Shown here one piece after another: positions 11,293 to 23,264 of a stretch of DNA of 64,000 nucleotides (position 1 is its first letter; each line of letters starts with the position of its first letter). Made by a program: the position numbers and the translations under genes. This DNA comes from Acarospora socialis (taxonomy: Eukaryota; Ascomycota; Lecanoromycetes; Acarosporales; Acarosporaceae). Below the pieces are notes generated by a model. It did no database searches and had not been told where the DNA came from. It saw only the letters and a list, made by a program, of their open reading frames with translations. The stretch is from the NCBI GenBank assembly GCA_025617375.2, contig JAMYGW020000003.1, forward strand, positions 1,116,001-1,180,000, in the 5' to 3' direction.

Positions 11293-12734
11293 ATGGGTAT
11301 CAAGCGTAAGCCTCCATCAACAAATGCATCACAGCTTTCTATAAGCCTGTAAACATCCGCTTTGGGAGTAACTGACTGTTATCTTAGAGCTGTACGCGGT
11401 AATCAGCGACAATGCTCCAGATGCAATCAAGACGGGCGAAATCAAGAACCACTTTGGTAGAAAGGTCGCGATAGTACGTCCATACTATGGACATGCGGCA
11501 GTTGTTCCGTCTCAGGTTCTTACTGATTGGGTGAACAGGATGCGTACGGCTAAGTGAAGCCGACTTGAGGAGCTCACTTTCTAACGACCAATTTCAGTTC
11601 AATGAGCATTTATAGCTTTCTGATCGCCGTACGCTCCGATGGACAACAGCTGATGAACGAGACGGGCGAGACAACTTCCCACTTAATGGGCATGTTCTAC
11701 CGCACACTCCGTATTGTCGACAACGGAATCAAACCTCTCTATGTCTTTGATGGCGCGCCCCCAAAGCTCAAGTCGGGCGAGCTAGCGAAGCGTTTCCAAC
11801 GGAAGTCAGAGGCTACCGAAGCACACGAAGAGGCCAAAGAAACCGGTACGGCTGAGGAGGTGGAAAAGTTCTCAAGACGAACGGTGAGGGTCACCAAGGA
11901 ACACAATGCGGAATGCAAGAAGCTGCTGAAGCTCATGGGGGTACCTTACATCGACGCGCCAACAGAGGCAGAGGCTCAATGTGCGGTGTTGGCCAGGGCT
12001 GGGAAAGTCTATGCTGCCGCGTCGGAAGATATGGATACGCTATGCTTCGATGCGCCAATCTTACTGCGACACCTCACATTCAGCGAGCAGCGCAAGGAAC
12101 CCATCCAGGAGATTCATCTTGATCGGGTTCTTGCCGGGTTGGCTATGGGCAAGAAGCAGGTAGAGATTGCTTTGTTATCATGCTGCGCCATGGCTGACAG
12201 ATCTGCCTTCAGTTCATTGACCTTTGTATTTTGCTCGGATGTGATTACGTTGACCCAATCCCGAAAGTTGGCCCTAACACCGCGTTAAAGATGATTCGCG
12301 AGCATGAAAGCTTGGAAGGTGTGGTGGAAGCCATCGAAAAAGATCCCAAGAAGAAATACACTATTCCAGACGACTGGCCCTACAAGGATGCACGCGAACT
12401 CTTCTTCAACCCCGATGTACGAGCAGCGGATCACCCTGATTGCGACTTCAAATGGGAACAACCCGATGTTGAAGGTCTTGTCAAGTTTTTGGTCGAGGAA
12501 AAGGGCTTCAGCGAAGATCGAGTACGTAGCGCGTCCGCGAAGTTGCAGAAAAACCTCAAGACCGCGCAGCAAGCGAGGCTGGAAGGCTTCTTCAAGCCCG
12601 TTCAAAAGACCGACGAGGAGAAGGCAAGCTTGAAGAGAAAGAACGAGGAGAAACTCGAAGAGAAGAAGAAGAAACAGAAACAGGAGCAGAAGGCGAAGAA
12701 AGAAGCCAAAGCTAAGCCGAGGGCCACTGCTTAG
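11293..12734 (+). CDS. RAD27: Flap endonuclease 1 (FEN1/Rad27)
   Basis: Five exons: 11293-11305, 11388-11473, 11539-11543, 11598-12159 and 12213-12734, giving 395 residues. FEN1 removes 5' flaps in Okazaki-fragment maturation and long-patch base excision repair in the nucleus. All seven metal-binding acids of the family fall at the human positions: Asp34, Asp86, Glu158 and Glu160 (TEAEAQC), Asp179 and Asp181 (SEDMDTL) and Asp233 (GCDYVDP). A PCNA-binding PIP box, QARLEGFF, is at residues 342-349, followed by a Lys/Glu-rich nuclear tail. Exon 1 has 13 nt (MGIK plus one base). Exon 3 has just 5 nt (GATGC) and codes Asp34 plus two bases of Ala35. Without it the frame and the conserved DASMSIY motif are lost. 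A model starting at the internal ATG at 11602 would be a false truncation. Confidence 0.96.
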
Positions 12735-14027
12735 TGCAAGTAGCTGGGAAGGAGTGCTGATCTTTTGCTGTCTTATGGCGTGAAGATGGTATGTCCCATG
12801 CGGCTGGATGGCGCAAGTAGGTGTTGGCTGGCGTAGGAGGTGCTCAATCCATCGATCACAAACGTGGTCTTTCTGCTTTCTCGCTATATAGCAATCGTCT
12901 AGTAGATCTATCTCAAGTGCGACGGGCAGTGAGCGATCCTCTACGCTGCGTTGCGCTGAGCAGGATGATCTAGACCCAAGAGGGCGCCATAGCCCAAAGT
13001 CTTGTCTGGCGCAACAGCTGCTCGTGCGACGATTAGCTAAATTCAATACTGCGAGTTTTGATGCTCAAAATAAATGACCGAGCGTAGGAAGGACTGAACT
13101 TCATCATGTCTTTCCATACCATGACTCAGGCATTCAGTGATTGAAGATAGTTGGCAGTAAGAGTGATTTGCTAAACACCAAGACTCGAGAGAAAGCACGC
13201 GATCGTGAGAACAAGCACAAACATAAGGTAGTTAAACTGCTCCTGCACGCTCCGCTTTGAAGCTGCCTTAGGCGACAGACGATCCTCCGACATGAACCAT
13301 CCACATTCTCAAACTGACATCATATTCGAACATGGTGATGCGTTATTCTCCTGTTCCATCGCGCATTGCTGATGAGATGCAACGAGGTTCAAGGCGATGT
13401 TCTTCCTTTGTACTGTACCAAGTCGGAACCACAGAATCCTAACAATTGCGACGGATTCGAGCTGGAGCATCAGACTGCTCGAGCTGTTATCTAAAAACTA
13501 CTCCCGTCCAGCAGACAACACAGGCTTCATCTTGGTAATCCATCAACTTGATACCAATACTATAAATCTACGAGTAGGGACTGGGGGCATTTAAAAGACC
13601 TCGAAGTCCCACCAGTTCTTCCATCGCCCTTCGCATGGTGGGTGGACGATGGGTGGACGATGGGTGTTTGTGAATTGGACATAGCGTCAGGGTTAGGTGC
13701 GTGATCTTTTTCGAGTAGTAATGGATTTGGCTTGCCTCTTGCTTCCAGGTTGTTGTGTGAACTCTTGACTTGGTGGTGACTAAGATAGATCGGCTCTAGC
13801 AACAAACAGGCAACTTATCAACATTAGCGCGTGCCCTCCCCATTCTCTCTTGGCGAACGTAACGCAACATTAAATAGCTCTGCCCTTGCCCATTCTTGCG
13901 GGGCCCTCTTCTCCCACTCTTTCGCCCGTCAACTCAGCAACCACAACAACTTTGTCAATTCTCAACATATAGTATCTCATTCGAAAGCCTCTCCACTCGA
14001 CCTTAAGAGCATATACATAATTCAACA
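12735..14027. other. Intergenic region between FEN1 and histone H1
   Basis: About 1.3 kb. The first part should be the FEN1 3' UTR and the last part is pyrimidine-rich, as expected for the H1 promoter and 5' UTR. A small direct duplication (GGTGGACGAT repeated) lies at about 13640-13666. The open frames seen here are short or antisense shadows. Confidence 0.5.
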
Positions 14028-15377
14028 ATGGCTCCTAAGAAAGCTACCACTGCAGCGTCGCAGAAGAAGGCTGCTGCCGCCCCGACTCATGCCTCCTACA
14101 AAGGTGTGTATAGCTGCCTGTGTCAACCCCAACGCTTTCGCACAGATTTGGGAGACATTCTATCTTGGTCGCGACCCTTTACTGACGCGTTTTTGCAGAT
14201 ATGATTAAGGAAGCCATTCTCAATGTGAGTGTACCACACCGGGCGCAAACAGATGCGGCGGGCGAACTTGCGACTCTCTTCGCGACCGGCCACACTGTCT
14301 CACCACGACACCACTCTTGCGATCTTGAACATATCAGCTGACGCGATTTCTCTCTTTGCAGCTCAAAGAACGAAACGGTAGCAGGTTAGTTCCACAAGCA
14401 CTCAAATCGAGTCAAGCCCACTTTGTTTACGTTGGGGCGCGTTTGTTTTGCTCGACTGGCTCGCTGACTCCGAGGCCTTCTACAGTCGTCAGGCCATCAA
14501 GAAATACATCCAAGCCAACAATACCACCAACGCGGCCTCATCTAACGTTTTTGATTCCCAATTCAACCGTGCGCTCAAGAACGGTGTCGACAAGGGCGAA
14601 TTCTCTCAACCAAAAGGTACGTCTCCGGTGGCATTTATCGCATTTCTTTCAAACTACATTATCAGAAACATCCAACGCATTGTCATCTTCGTGTTAGACG
14701 TCTGTCAATCTCGAGTTCGTCGACCCTCGTTGTGTTTGAACCACTTACAGAGACTTCGATTTGATTTGTAAAACTATTGGACGTTCGAGTCATCAGTTCT
14801 GACCTTCCCCTATAGGCACCTCCGGTCCAGTAAAGCTCGCAAAAAAAGAGCCTGCGACTAAGCCTGCCGCTGCCACCAAACCCGCTGCTACCAAGCCCGC
14901 CGCCACGAAGCCCGCTGCTCCTAAGGTGTGTAGTCTCATCATTCCATGAACAGATCAGATTATCGTCACATTCACTGACACATCTCCGAAGAAGACGACT
15001 ACGGCCAAGACTCCTGCCGCTCCGAAGAAGACTGCGGCACCGAAAAAGACTGCTACCAAGGCTACTTCTACTGCTCCCAAGAAAGCCACTACCACCAAAA
15101 AGACCACTACACCAAAGGCAAAAGCCAACACTGCTACTAAACGCAAGACACCCGCATCTGTAAGGCTTCTTTCTGCGGTTCAGCGACGCTTCGACTGACA
15201 ACCTAACAGGCCCCTGCCGTCGTTGAGGTAGAGAAAGTACTCGGGAAGACCAAGTCGGGACGCGTCACCAAAGGTCCACCCAAACCCGCAGCACCCGCCA
15301 AGAAAGCGGCCACCAAGAAGACCACCACACCCAAGAAGACCGCAACGCCGAAGAAGAAGGCCGAAGCCTCTACATAG
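14028..15377 (+). CDS. HHO1: Linker histone H1
   Basis: Seven exons: 14028-14103, 14199-14224, 14362-14384, 14486-14616, 14816-14925, 14992-15159 and 15210-15377, giving 233 residues. H1 binds linker DNA and the nucleosome dyad. After a short basic start (MAPKKAT) comes the winged-helix globular domain at about residues 22-90: YKDMIKEAILNLKERNGSS, RQAIKKYIQAN, FNRALKNGVDKGEFSQPKG, SGPVKL. The remainder is a Lys/Ala/Pro tail with tandem AATKPAATK and PKKTA units. Two exons are only 26 and 23 nt long, so the globular domain is split among five exons. The acceptor before exon 6 (CCGAAG) is the least typical; using the next AG would remove one Lys. Confidence 0.93.
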
Positions 15378-16360
15378 GCGAATTCTCCGCTGAGACTGTT
15401 GTTCTTCATGGTCACCGTTTGGATCAGGCTGGGCGGATCGTAGATGGAGTTACGTGATGACGTCGCATTCCGTTCGACTTGTCTGATATCACGGAATTGT
15501 TTATGTATGGGATGGGGTTCGCGGACTTGGGCTCTCAAGTTCTCTGGCGTTGCTTGGGACTGGTTTTTATCTCGTTGCTGTAATTATACCGTTGCTTGGA
15601 CAATGCTCATATATCATGTCCATCGTGCCATCATGATGATCGTTGTTTGCAAGGGACTTCGTAGATTGAGATTACCTCTTACAACTTTTGGCCATACGAC
15701 GAATACTCTCCTATGAGTAGTACCGTTTGAAGCAAACGGAAAGAAATCGGCGATTCAGGAGATTACGATCAACCATGGCTTCAAGGACTATCACAATGAG
15801 AGCCGCTATGAGCATAAGCATATGAACCCACTCGATATCTGCCATAATCGGGATGCCACATCACTTCAATCCGGATTGGGCACTCTACTCGCCAGTGCTC
15901 GTACGTCACAACACTGACTGCAAGCAGGGTTCATGATCTCAGCATGGAGTGACAGTCAGTTTGGCGTGGCAAGGATTCTGGGTTGGTCTATTGAAGGTGC
16001 ATGATTCCTGTCCCGTGTCGGCTTAGGTAAGCTGCCATCGCCGTCGTCGCTGTGCTGGGAGGAAAGCTTAAAGCCTAAATGACCATCCGGGCGCCGGAGC
16101 ACCGAACCCTCTCGCGTTGGCCAAAAACAACATCCCATAGTTACAGTTACTTGCAGCAGAGCCCAGCATTAGGCGTTTGTTTAGACTAACCGATTATCCT
16201 GTACTGATACTACTGAGGTGGATAGGTCAAGTGCTATGTGGGATGATTGTGGAGAACAGGGTTCCGTATAAGACTCCCTTCCCTGTCGTTCGTGCCTGCG
16301 AGATCGTCGTCATCTCTCGAGGCGCATATCCGTCACCGGCACATGAAGCACATCATTGAA
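15378..16360. other. Intergenic region between H1 and MSS4
   Basis: About 1 kb without a convincing gene. The right half should carry the promoter and leader of the lipid kinase gene; an upstream start for that gene at 16343 or 16247 remains possible. Confidence 0.5.
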
Positions 16361-19257
16361 ATGCCCTTCTTCCTGGAGCATCACGGCACCCAGGCCGTCC
16401 TACTCGATGCTAGTACTTCCTCCGCATACGACCCACCGCACCGCTTATCGCACGAGAAATCCTCGCTCAACTCGATCGATACCACTGGCACCTTCATGAA
16501 CGGGAACGTGGTGGACGGAACCGCTGGGGCCAAGCATATTGAAAACTTGTTGGCCCAAGGAAAGAACTCGAGCCTGCACTCTTTGCCGAATGGGAGGTCA
16601 AGTGGTAGTACGTACAGTCGAGACAAAGCCCATTCCAGGACTGGGAGCTCTTTTTCCATATCAAGCGGATTGGGCGGTGCGGGAGAGAGTGGAAGAAAAA
16701 GTCCTGGCCCAGCCACTGGCCTGTCGAAGCACGGTGCGGTGGATACCGCCTACGCAGTGGTGCAGCCTTCAAGACCAAAGTCACGAGAATCGTCGGTGAT
16801 GGTGAATGGGGAGCGAACCGCACACTCCAGACCACATGCTGTTTCGGACCCGCAAACCAACCACAGTATCTATGCCATCCCAGCCAGCGCTGCAGGAAGC
16901 TCCAGTGTAGCATCAACAAGTGCGTTCGAGCTGCCAAACGGTGTACACGCATCGCAACCACACAGCCGGTTTTCCACACAACCAGGTACACACCACCCTA
17001 CAACTGCTGCTGCCTCGGCACATCCGCCTCACCCAGAAATCGTCCGGCTCCAGCACCGACACACACTTCAAGTACCTAAACTCTCCACGAGTCGTGGTTC
17101 TCGAGACATCTCCTTGTCCAATCCCAGTACATCGGAAGATGGCGGCACAACCAGTGGCCGATTCTCACCAACAACTACGGGTACTCGAAGAGCTTCCCTG
17201 AACATCGTCAGGCGGACCACCAGGTCCATACATTCGGACATGCACTTGGATGAGGTGCCACAAGATGAAGACGCAGCGCGGTGGACTGAGGCGATTCGAC
17301 AGAAAAGGGCGAGCAGACGGAGAAGGAAGGAGGAGGAGGATGACGACAGGGTAGTGGTGGGGACGAAGGTCGACATGAACCATGTCAATTGGGTGACGGC
17401 TTACAACATGCTGACGGGGATTCGATTTACCGTGTCACGAACCAACGCGAAGATGGATCGGGAACTCACTGATGCCGACTTTGATGCTAAGCACAAGTTC
17501 TCTTTTGATATGTAAGGGTCTGCTGAGCTATGCGTTCATACGCCTTGCTAACGCAGGGTTAGCACTGGGAACGAATTGACACCATCAGCTAAGTACGACT
17601 TCAAATTCAAGGACTATGCGCCTTGGGTATTTCGACATCTACGGGCCAAATTCGGACTGGATCCTGCAGACTATCTCATTTCTCTCACAAGCAAGTACAT
17701 CCTCTCCGAGTTGGGCTCTCCCGGTAAGAGCGGCAGCTTCTTCTACTTCTCTCGCGACTACAAGTATATCATCAAGACCATACACCATGCCGAACACAAA
17801 CTTCTCCGAAAGATCTTACGCGATTACTATGCCCACGTCGAACGAAATCCTAATACCTTAATATCTCAATTCTACGGACTGCATCGAGTAAAAATACCTT
17901 ATGGCAGGAAGATCCATTTTGTGGTGATGAATAACCTCTTTCCTCCACATAGAGACATCCATCAGACGTTCGATCTAAAAGGATCAACCATTGGTCGCGA
18001 TTTCAAGGAGCAAGACTTGGAAAAAAATCCAAGGGCAACATTGAAAGACCTCAATTGGTTACGAAGAGACATGCACTTGGAGTTTGGGCCCAGGAAAAAA
18101 CATCTTTTCATCGAACAGATCAAGAGAGATGTCGCACTGCTCCAAAGACTCAAAATCATGGATTACTCGCTACTTGTCGGCATCCATGATTTGGGTAAAG
18201 GCAACGAAGAGAATTTGCGGGATAAGACGTTACAGATCTTCGAACCGGGCGGCGAACGGAACGACGAGCCGCAGGCCGATATGCTCCTGCGGACACCGTC
18301 AAAGATGGAGAACCAGAGGAAAGCTCGTGAACTGCGACAGATTATCAAGAAGGAAAAGCCTGTACCCATGGAGAAAAGCACGAGCAAAATGCCCGACGAG
18401 ATGCTGGAGGAACCCAAAAACCATATCTTCTTCAGTGACGACGGCGGTTTCGGAGCCACACATGAAGATGGATCGCCGGGAGAGGAGATCTACTATCTTG
18501 GGATCATCGATTGCTTGACGCATGTAAGTCAAACCAGTTCCTGTCCATACGAATTAGATTTGACAAATGCACAAAGTACGGCATCGTCAAGAAAGCCGAG
18601 CACCTTTGGAAAGGCATGTCGCACAATAAATCGCAAATATCACCCATCCCACCGGAATCCTACGGCGACCGCTTCATCAGATTCATCACAGGAATCACCA
18701 TGTCACGCGAAGAAGCCGAGCGTGAAAAGCAAATTCGCGAACGCACCACCTCCTCCTTCGACCCGCAACTACGTTCGGGCCGCGGCATCGCGCACTCTTC
18801 AACCGACAAGGTCATGGAGAAAGCCGAAAAGCAAGCCCACAAGACGGAAGTCGACGGCGCGTCCGAGAACGGCGTCCCAGACCGCACCCTCAGCGCACTC
18901 AGAAGCTCCTCGGCGGACCGAAGCAATGGCCTCGCTGGCGCGACTTTACCGGTTGTGGACGAAGCCGGCGAAGCGGGCAGCACCGGCGGTCGAAGCGGTC
19001 GGAGTCGTGATGAGAGTGCGCTGAACGAAAAGCAAGACGGTCTGCGGTATGGTGATGCGGACGGGGTCGGTAAGACGAGGGAGGGTTACCGTCCTCCGAC
19101 GCCACCAAAAGATGCCCAATTCAACCATCTACCAGACCATGACCACCGTCCACCAACACCACTCAAAGACGCCCAGTTCAAACAGCTGCCAGTCGTACCT
19201 CCCATCATCGCACGTCTGACAGACTCACCTGAACCGCTAAGGCCTATCGATCCATGA
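16361..19257 (+). CDS. MSS4: Phosphatidylinositol-4-phosphate 5-kinase (Mss4/Its3)
   Basis: Three exons: 16361-17511, 17557-18523 and 18577-19257; 932 residues. The enzyme makes PI(4,5)P2 at the plasma membrane and thereby controls actin, endocytosis and TORC2 signalling. The N-terminal 385 residues are Ser/Thr-rich and disordered, with a short conserved block before the kinase ([19 protein letters not shown]). The catalytic domain spans about residues 395-735: [17 protein letters not shown], the glycine-rich [18 protein letters not shown] with the ATP-binding Lys, [20 protein letters not shown] and the activation-loop segment [20 protein letters not shown]. The last 55 residues hold a tandem RPPTPxKDAQF motif (about 19090-19190). 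The ATG at 16361 (MPFFLEHH) was preferred; in-frame ATGs at 16343 and 16247 would add 6 or 38 residues. Confidence 0.93.
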
Positions 19258-19775
19258 GTGAAAGCGGGTCTAGCCAGATCAACACTTTCCCTTTCCCCGT
19301 TCCTTGTCGTTGAACTCCGCTGTGTGTTTCGCTTTACCTGTCTTACGGACGAAGGGTGAAGAGCGAAGTTGAAGGGAATGGGTTTCCTTTTGGGCCACCA
19401 CTTCCGGCGCAAAAGCGGCGAGCCTAGCGTTGCGTTGTGTCACATTACACGATACCAGATTTCCTTTGTCATCGTTAGGTACAGATCCGGGTACGGTACG
19501 GCACGGTCGAGTGGGGTGTCCCCTGGGGGCTCTCTGGTTTCTTTGCCCTTTTCGTTTCGTTCAATGTTCTTGAGCAGTGTTCATTGTAAGATCTGGACGC
19601 TCTGCAAAGCGGAGGGAAACAGGGACGACAACCACAGCCTATCTGGGTGGTTTCCCGCGATAGCATCGTCGTTTTAGTTATATTACTTTGCACGGCCGCA
19701 ACGACCATTCCCCGTCAACCCGGAGGCAGTTCCCGAACTCCAATCCAATGCAACCACACCCTACCACCACCAATT
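19258..19775. other. Intergenic region between convergent MSS4 and VOC-protein genes
   Basis: Half a kilobase of spacer that should hold both 3' UTRs. It is pyrimidine-rich at the right end. No gene was seen. Confidence 0.5.
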
Positions 19776-21801
19776 TCAAGCCCACCCCTTCGCCCCACCA
19801 GCCCTACTCTCCACCGAACTTCCCGCCCCCTTCCCAATCCCTTTCCCCATCCCCATCCCCGCCAACCCCAAACTAACCACACTCCTCGCCTTGTCACCAC
19901 CATCACCACCACCACCACTGACCCTTGACGCCGTCCTCCCCACCACAGTCGGCACACTCGCCACGCTCCCTTTCTTCCCCGCCTCACCACCACCACTAAC
20001 ATCCCCCGGCCTTACCGTCCGCTGCGACGACGCCCGACTCCTTCTATCCTCACTCGCCTCCTCCTCCGGCGACGCCACTTCCTCGACCTCACCCCTCACC
20101 ACGCTCTCCCCGCCCCCTTTCCTCGACCCGGCCGAACTCCCATGCCGACTACCGGCCGGTCGAGCCCTCGACGTCGACGAATGGCGCGAGTCCGCCTTCG
20201 ACTTCGAACGGGAATGATGGGAATGCGACGAACGGTGCTTCTTCGACCCGGCCTGGCTGACCGAGTCGCTGGGCGCCACCGACGCCAACTCTTCCTCGCC
20301 AAGACCGCCCTTCGGAGCGCCCAGACCCAGGACGCTGCCGACCAGCGACCTCGGTGCTGGTGCCGGTGCCGACAGGACAGGGACGTCCTGCGTCGACGTA
20401 GCGCGCACCACGGTCGCGGGCCGGGATGCCGAATGCTGCGAGGCGGGCGCTTTGGGCGCGGTGCGGACGCTGAGGTGCGTTTCGGACTTGACGCCGGCGG
20501 GAGGAGGGGCGGGGCGGAGGCGCGGGATCTCGGAGGGGGGGACGAAGGTGTTTATGAGCGTGCTGCGCGCCACGACGGATTGGGCTTGGGCTTGTGCTTG
20601 TGCTTGGGAGGGAGACGGTGGGGGCGGGGCTTCGATGGCGCGGAGGGCTGTCCGTGGACGTTGGGCGGAGGAGGACGTCGTGCTGCGGGCTTGTGAGGCC
20701 TGCGACGAGCGGGTGGGGTAGATGGCTGGGTCCGCGTTCGCGTTGGCGTACTCGTATTCGAGATCTTGCAGGACGATGGTGGTCGGTGCTTTCGATTGCA
20801 CGGTGGGCTGGTACTGTCTCTGCGCCGTCTGCGAGGGCGATGCCGAGGGCGCGGCTTCGATGGCGCGGTAGATGCTCTGCGCCGCAGCCGCCAAGGTGGG
20901 CAGAGCTCCACCCGCCTGAGGTTGATGCGGCGCCGACGGATCCTCGCTCTTCGTCATCGCGTACGCCACCGCCGCCCCGGCCGCGGCGCCGAGCAGCGTG
21001 CCGAGAATGGCTTTGGCGCCCGCGTCGCCTTGCGTGTTCGTCGCTACCACCGCAGGCGGAGGAGGAGGACTCGAGACGACGACCGTCGGCGCGGGGGCAC
21101 GACTCGCTACCGTCCTCGCCCCACCTCCACCTGCACTCACCACGCTCCGTCCGTCCGCAAAACTCCTTGCTACGTCCCGCTGCCACGTCAGGACTCGACT
21201 GCCCTCCGGTCTACCGGCCGCGGCCTCGAGAAGGTTGGTAGAGTTGTCGGCATCCCGGTGCACGACCTCGATGCTGTTGCCGTCGAAGTCGAGCACCGCC
21301 GCGTTGTAGTAGCCGCTCTGGGCGTCGCGCACGGCGGGCTCGCCGTGGATCTTGCCGCCGGCTTTCAGGGCGGACGTGAAGAAGGCGTTGACGGCTAGGC
21401 GGGAGGGGGCCAGGAAGGCGATGTGGGCAGCTGTGGCTTTGATTCTGGGTGATTTTAGTCAGTGCTGGTTTGGGGGTTTGGTTGAAGAGGGTTGCAAGGA
21501 TACTGCGAGGAGCCGGGAGGAAGGTGAGGTGAGGTCAGGAAAGAAGTGATGGGAAGGGGACGGAAGGAAACACGCAGCGAAGGGACGGGATGGAGGGAGA
21601 GAAGGGAAGGGGCTAGATAGGAGGGCCATACCCCGGTGTTTCCTGACAGATGAAGAAATCGGCCTCGCCCCGAACGCCGAAGCCGATCTGGTTGCCTTGC
21701 TGGCCGATGTAGTGGTAGCCCAGCGGCTGCAGGGCGGCGAGGAAAAAGGAGCAGGAGGTCGGGAGGTGGGTGACTGTTAGGCCGATGTGGGAGACTGGCA
21801 T
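19776..21801 (-). CDS. VOC (glyoxalase/dioxygenase-like) domain protein with long disordered tail
   Basis: Two exons on the minus strand, 21801-21632 and 21444-19776, joined at a 187-nt intron; 612 residues. Residues 1-125 form a vicinal-oxygen-chelate domain like that of small fungal glyoxalase/bleomycin-resistance proteins: MPVSHIGLTVTHLPTSCSFF, LGYHYIGQ, GFGVRGEADFFI, HIAFLAPSRLAVNAFF, YYNAAVLDFDGNSIEVVHRD. In most relatives the protein stops here. In this one the frame continues for nearly 490 residues of Ser/Ala/Pro/Arg-rich sequence that looks disordered, with a Gly/Ala-rich hydrophobic stretch (AILGTLLGAAAGAAVAYAM, about residue 235) resembling a glycine zipper or membrane segment. The tail is very GC-rich. 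Substrate and role are unknown. The start at 21801 follows from the HIGLTV strand that opens VOC domains. Confidence 0.75.
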
Positions 21802-23264
21802 TTTCGTTGCTGTTGCTGCTGACGGTTGGGATGGGATGGGTGGTGAGGGATAGGTGGGTGGTAGTGGGTGATGGATGGTAAGGATAAGAGGTAGTGAGGA
21901 ATGGGAAGCTTGATGTGCGGGGGCGGGTGGAGAAAGTGTAAAGTGTAGTGACTGAGGAGACGAGTTTGACTGAAGGACGGAGAGCTGAGAGGATAGAGGA
22001 AAGTGAGCAGGTCTTTCTTCAGGACTCAGAGTAGAGTGTCGAAGTGAGAGGTGAGAGAAAAAGGAAGAGAGAAGAGAAAGCAGTGAATGGAACAGTCGAC
22101 CCAACTGCCAAGCCAACACGAAGCAATCAACAAGTATATTGTTTGTTATATCTTATACCAAAAAGCTCGGAGTGCCATATGTCATCCAGATATAAGTCCC
22201 AGATCCCACCATCCAATCCAATCCAATCCAGCACCCCAAACACACGCCTGTGCGAGGCGAAGAAATCCAGCCCATCCATCCATGCCAATACCAGGTACCG
22301 ATATCCACTCGTCCAGCAGCTGTACTTGGACCTGAAATGTGCCCCTTATTCTCGCCTCTCACGTCACCCGTTAGGCTTCGAGATGATCACCTCCGTTGAA
22401 TGGAGTATGTGCAGTGATGTGAGGATGCCACGTCGAGCGTACCCACAAATCAAACATGCCAGTTAGGCGATAATCAGTAAAGTCGGTTTAGTCGTAGAGG
22501 AAGTGGTGGTTGGGCGCATTGCACGGGTTTGCATATGCACGATCGCCCTGTCGACCATGCCTATTTTGTCCGATCGGGCAGTGGCAGGATAATCTTACGC
22601 ATAGGACTTGTTCTCCGGTATTGAGAGCCGCTGGCTTCAGGCGCTCACTGTTTAGGTCAATGATATAGCCAGGCTTGTACGTATGGGAGGTATAGTTATC
22701 GATTTATCAACAATGCGTGAATAGGACAGGCTGCTGTACGCTCGCCAGTTACACGCCGTCTTGGCAGCCGTCGAATGAACAGCTTGGCTTTGTACATACA
22801 TGGAGAGATCGGATCTGTGAAAGCTAGAAGGAAGATTTCGCTGCCTGCTGACCTTACTTTTCCATCCTACGCCGAAACACCCAACGGAGAAAGGCGATAC
22901 TATACGAACCTTGCCGGCGATCAGTGCGCTACCTTTGAAACAGCCGACCAGAAAGAAAAGAAAGAGATTGTAGAGCAGGTTGAAGTGCTCCACCGAAGAC
23001 GAAAAGCGCCTTGAGCTTGTTGAACCTCGATGTTCTTGTTGCAAAAACAGATCCAGATCCAAAAGAACTCAACGCATGCCCTGAAGTGACGCATGAGGGA
23101 GCTTTGATGTTGGGATCGCAGCTGTCATGGTCTCTCCATCTCCGCCTTCCACGATGAAATCCTCCGGTTCTCGGATCTGATGGCGTTAACGCAAGTGAAG
23201 CAGGTTTGTTGTTGGTTGCTGGCTGTCGGTCGTGGAGTCGTTGCATGTCGCCATTGGCTCACAG
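21802..23264. other. Intergenic region with (ATCCA)n microrepeat, no supported gene
   Basis: About 1.5 kb. The left part is an AG-rich promoter/leader of the VOC gene. A short ATCCA tandem run lies at about 22211-22231. Minus-strand frames at 22652-23246 are unrecognised and without splice support; they may be 3' UTR of EMG1 or chance. Confidence 0.45.

Noticed and set aside
20142-21398. Several long plus-strand frames and a second minus-strand frame
   Set aside because: They are shadows caused by the GC-rich tail of the VOC protein; all are Arg-rich without domain content.
22652-23246. Minus-strand frames downstream of EMG1
   Set aside because: No recognisable motif and no consistent exon joining; probably 3' region of EMG1.
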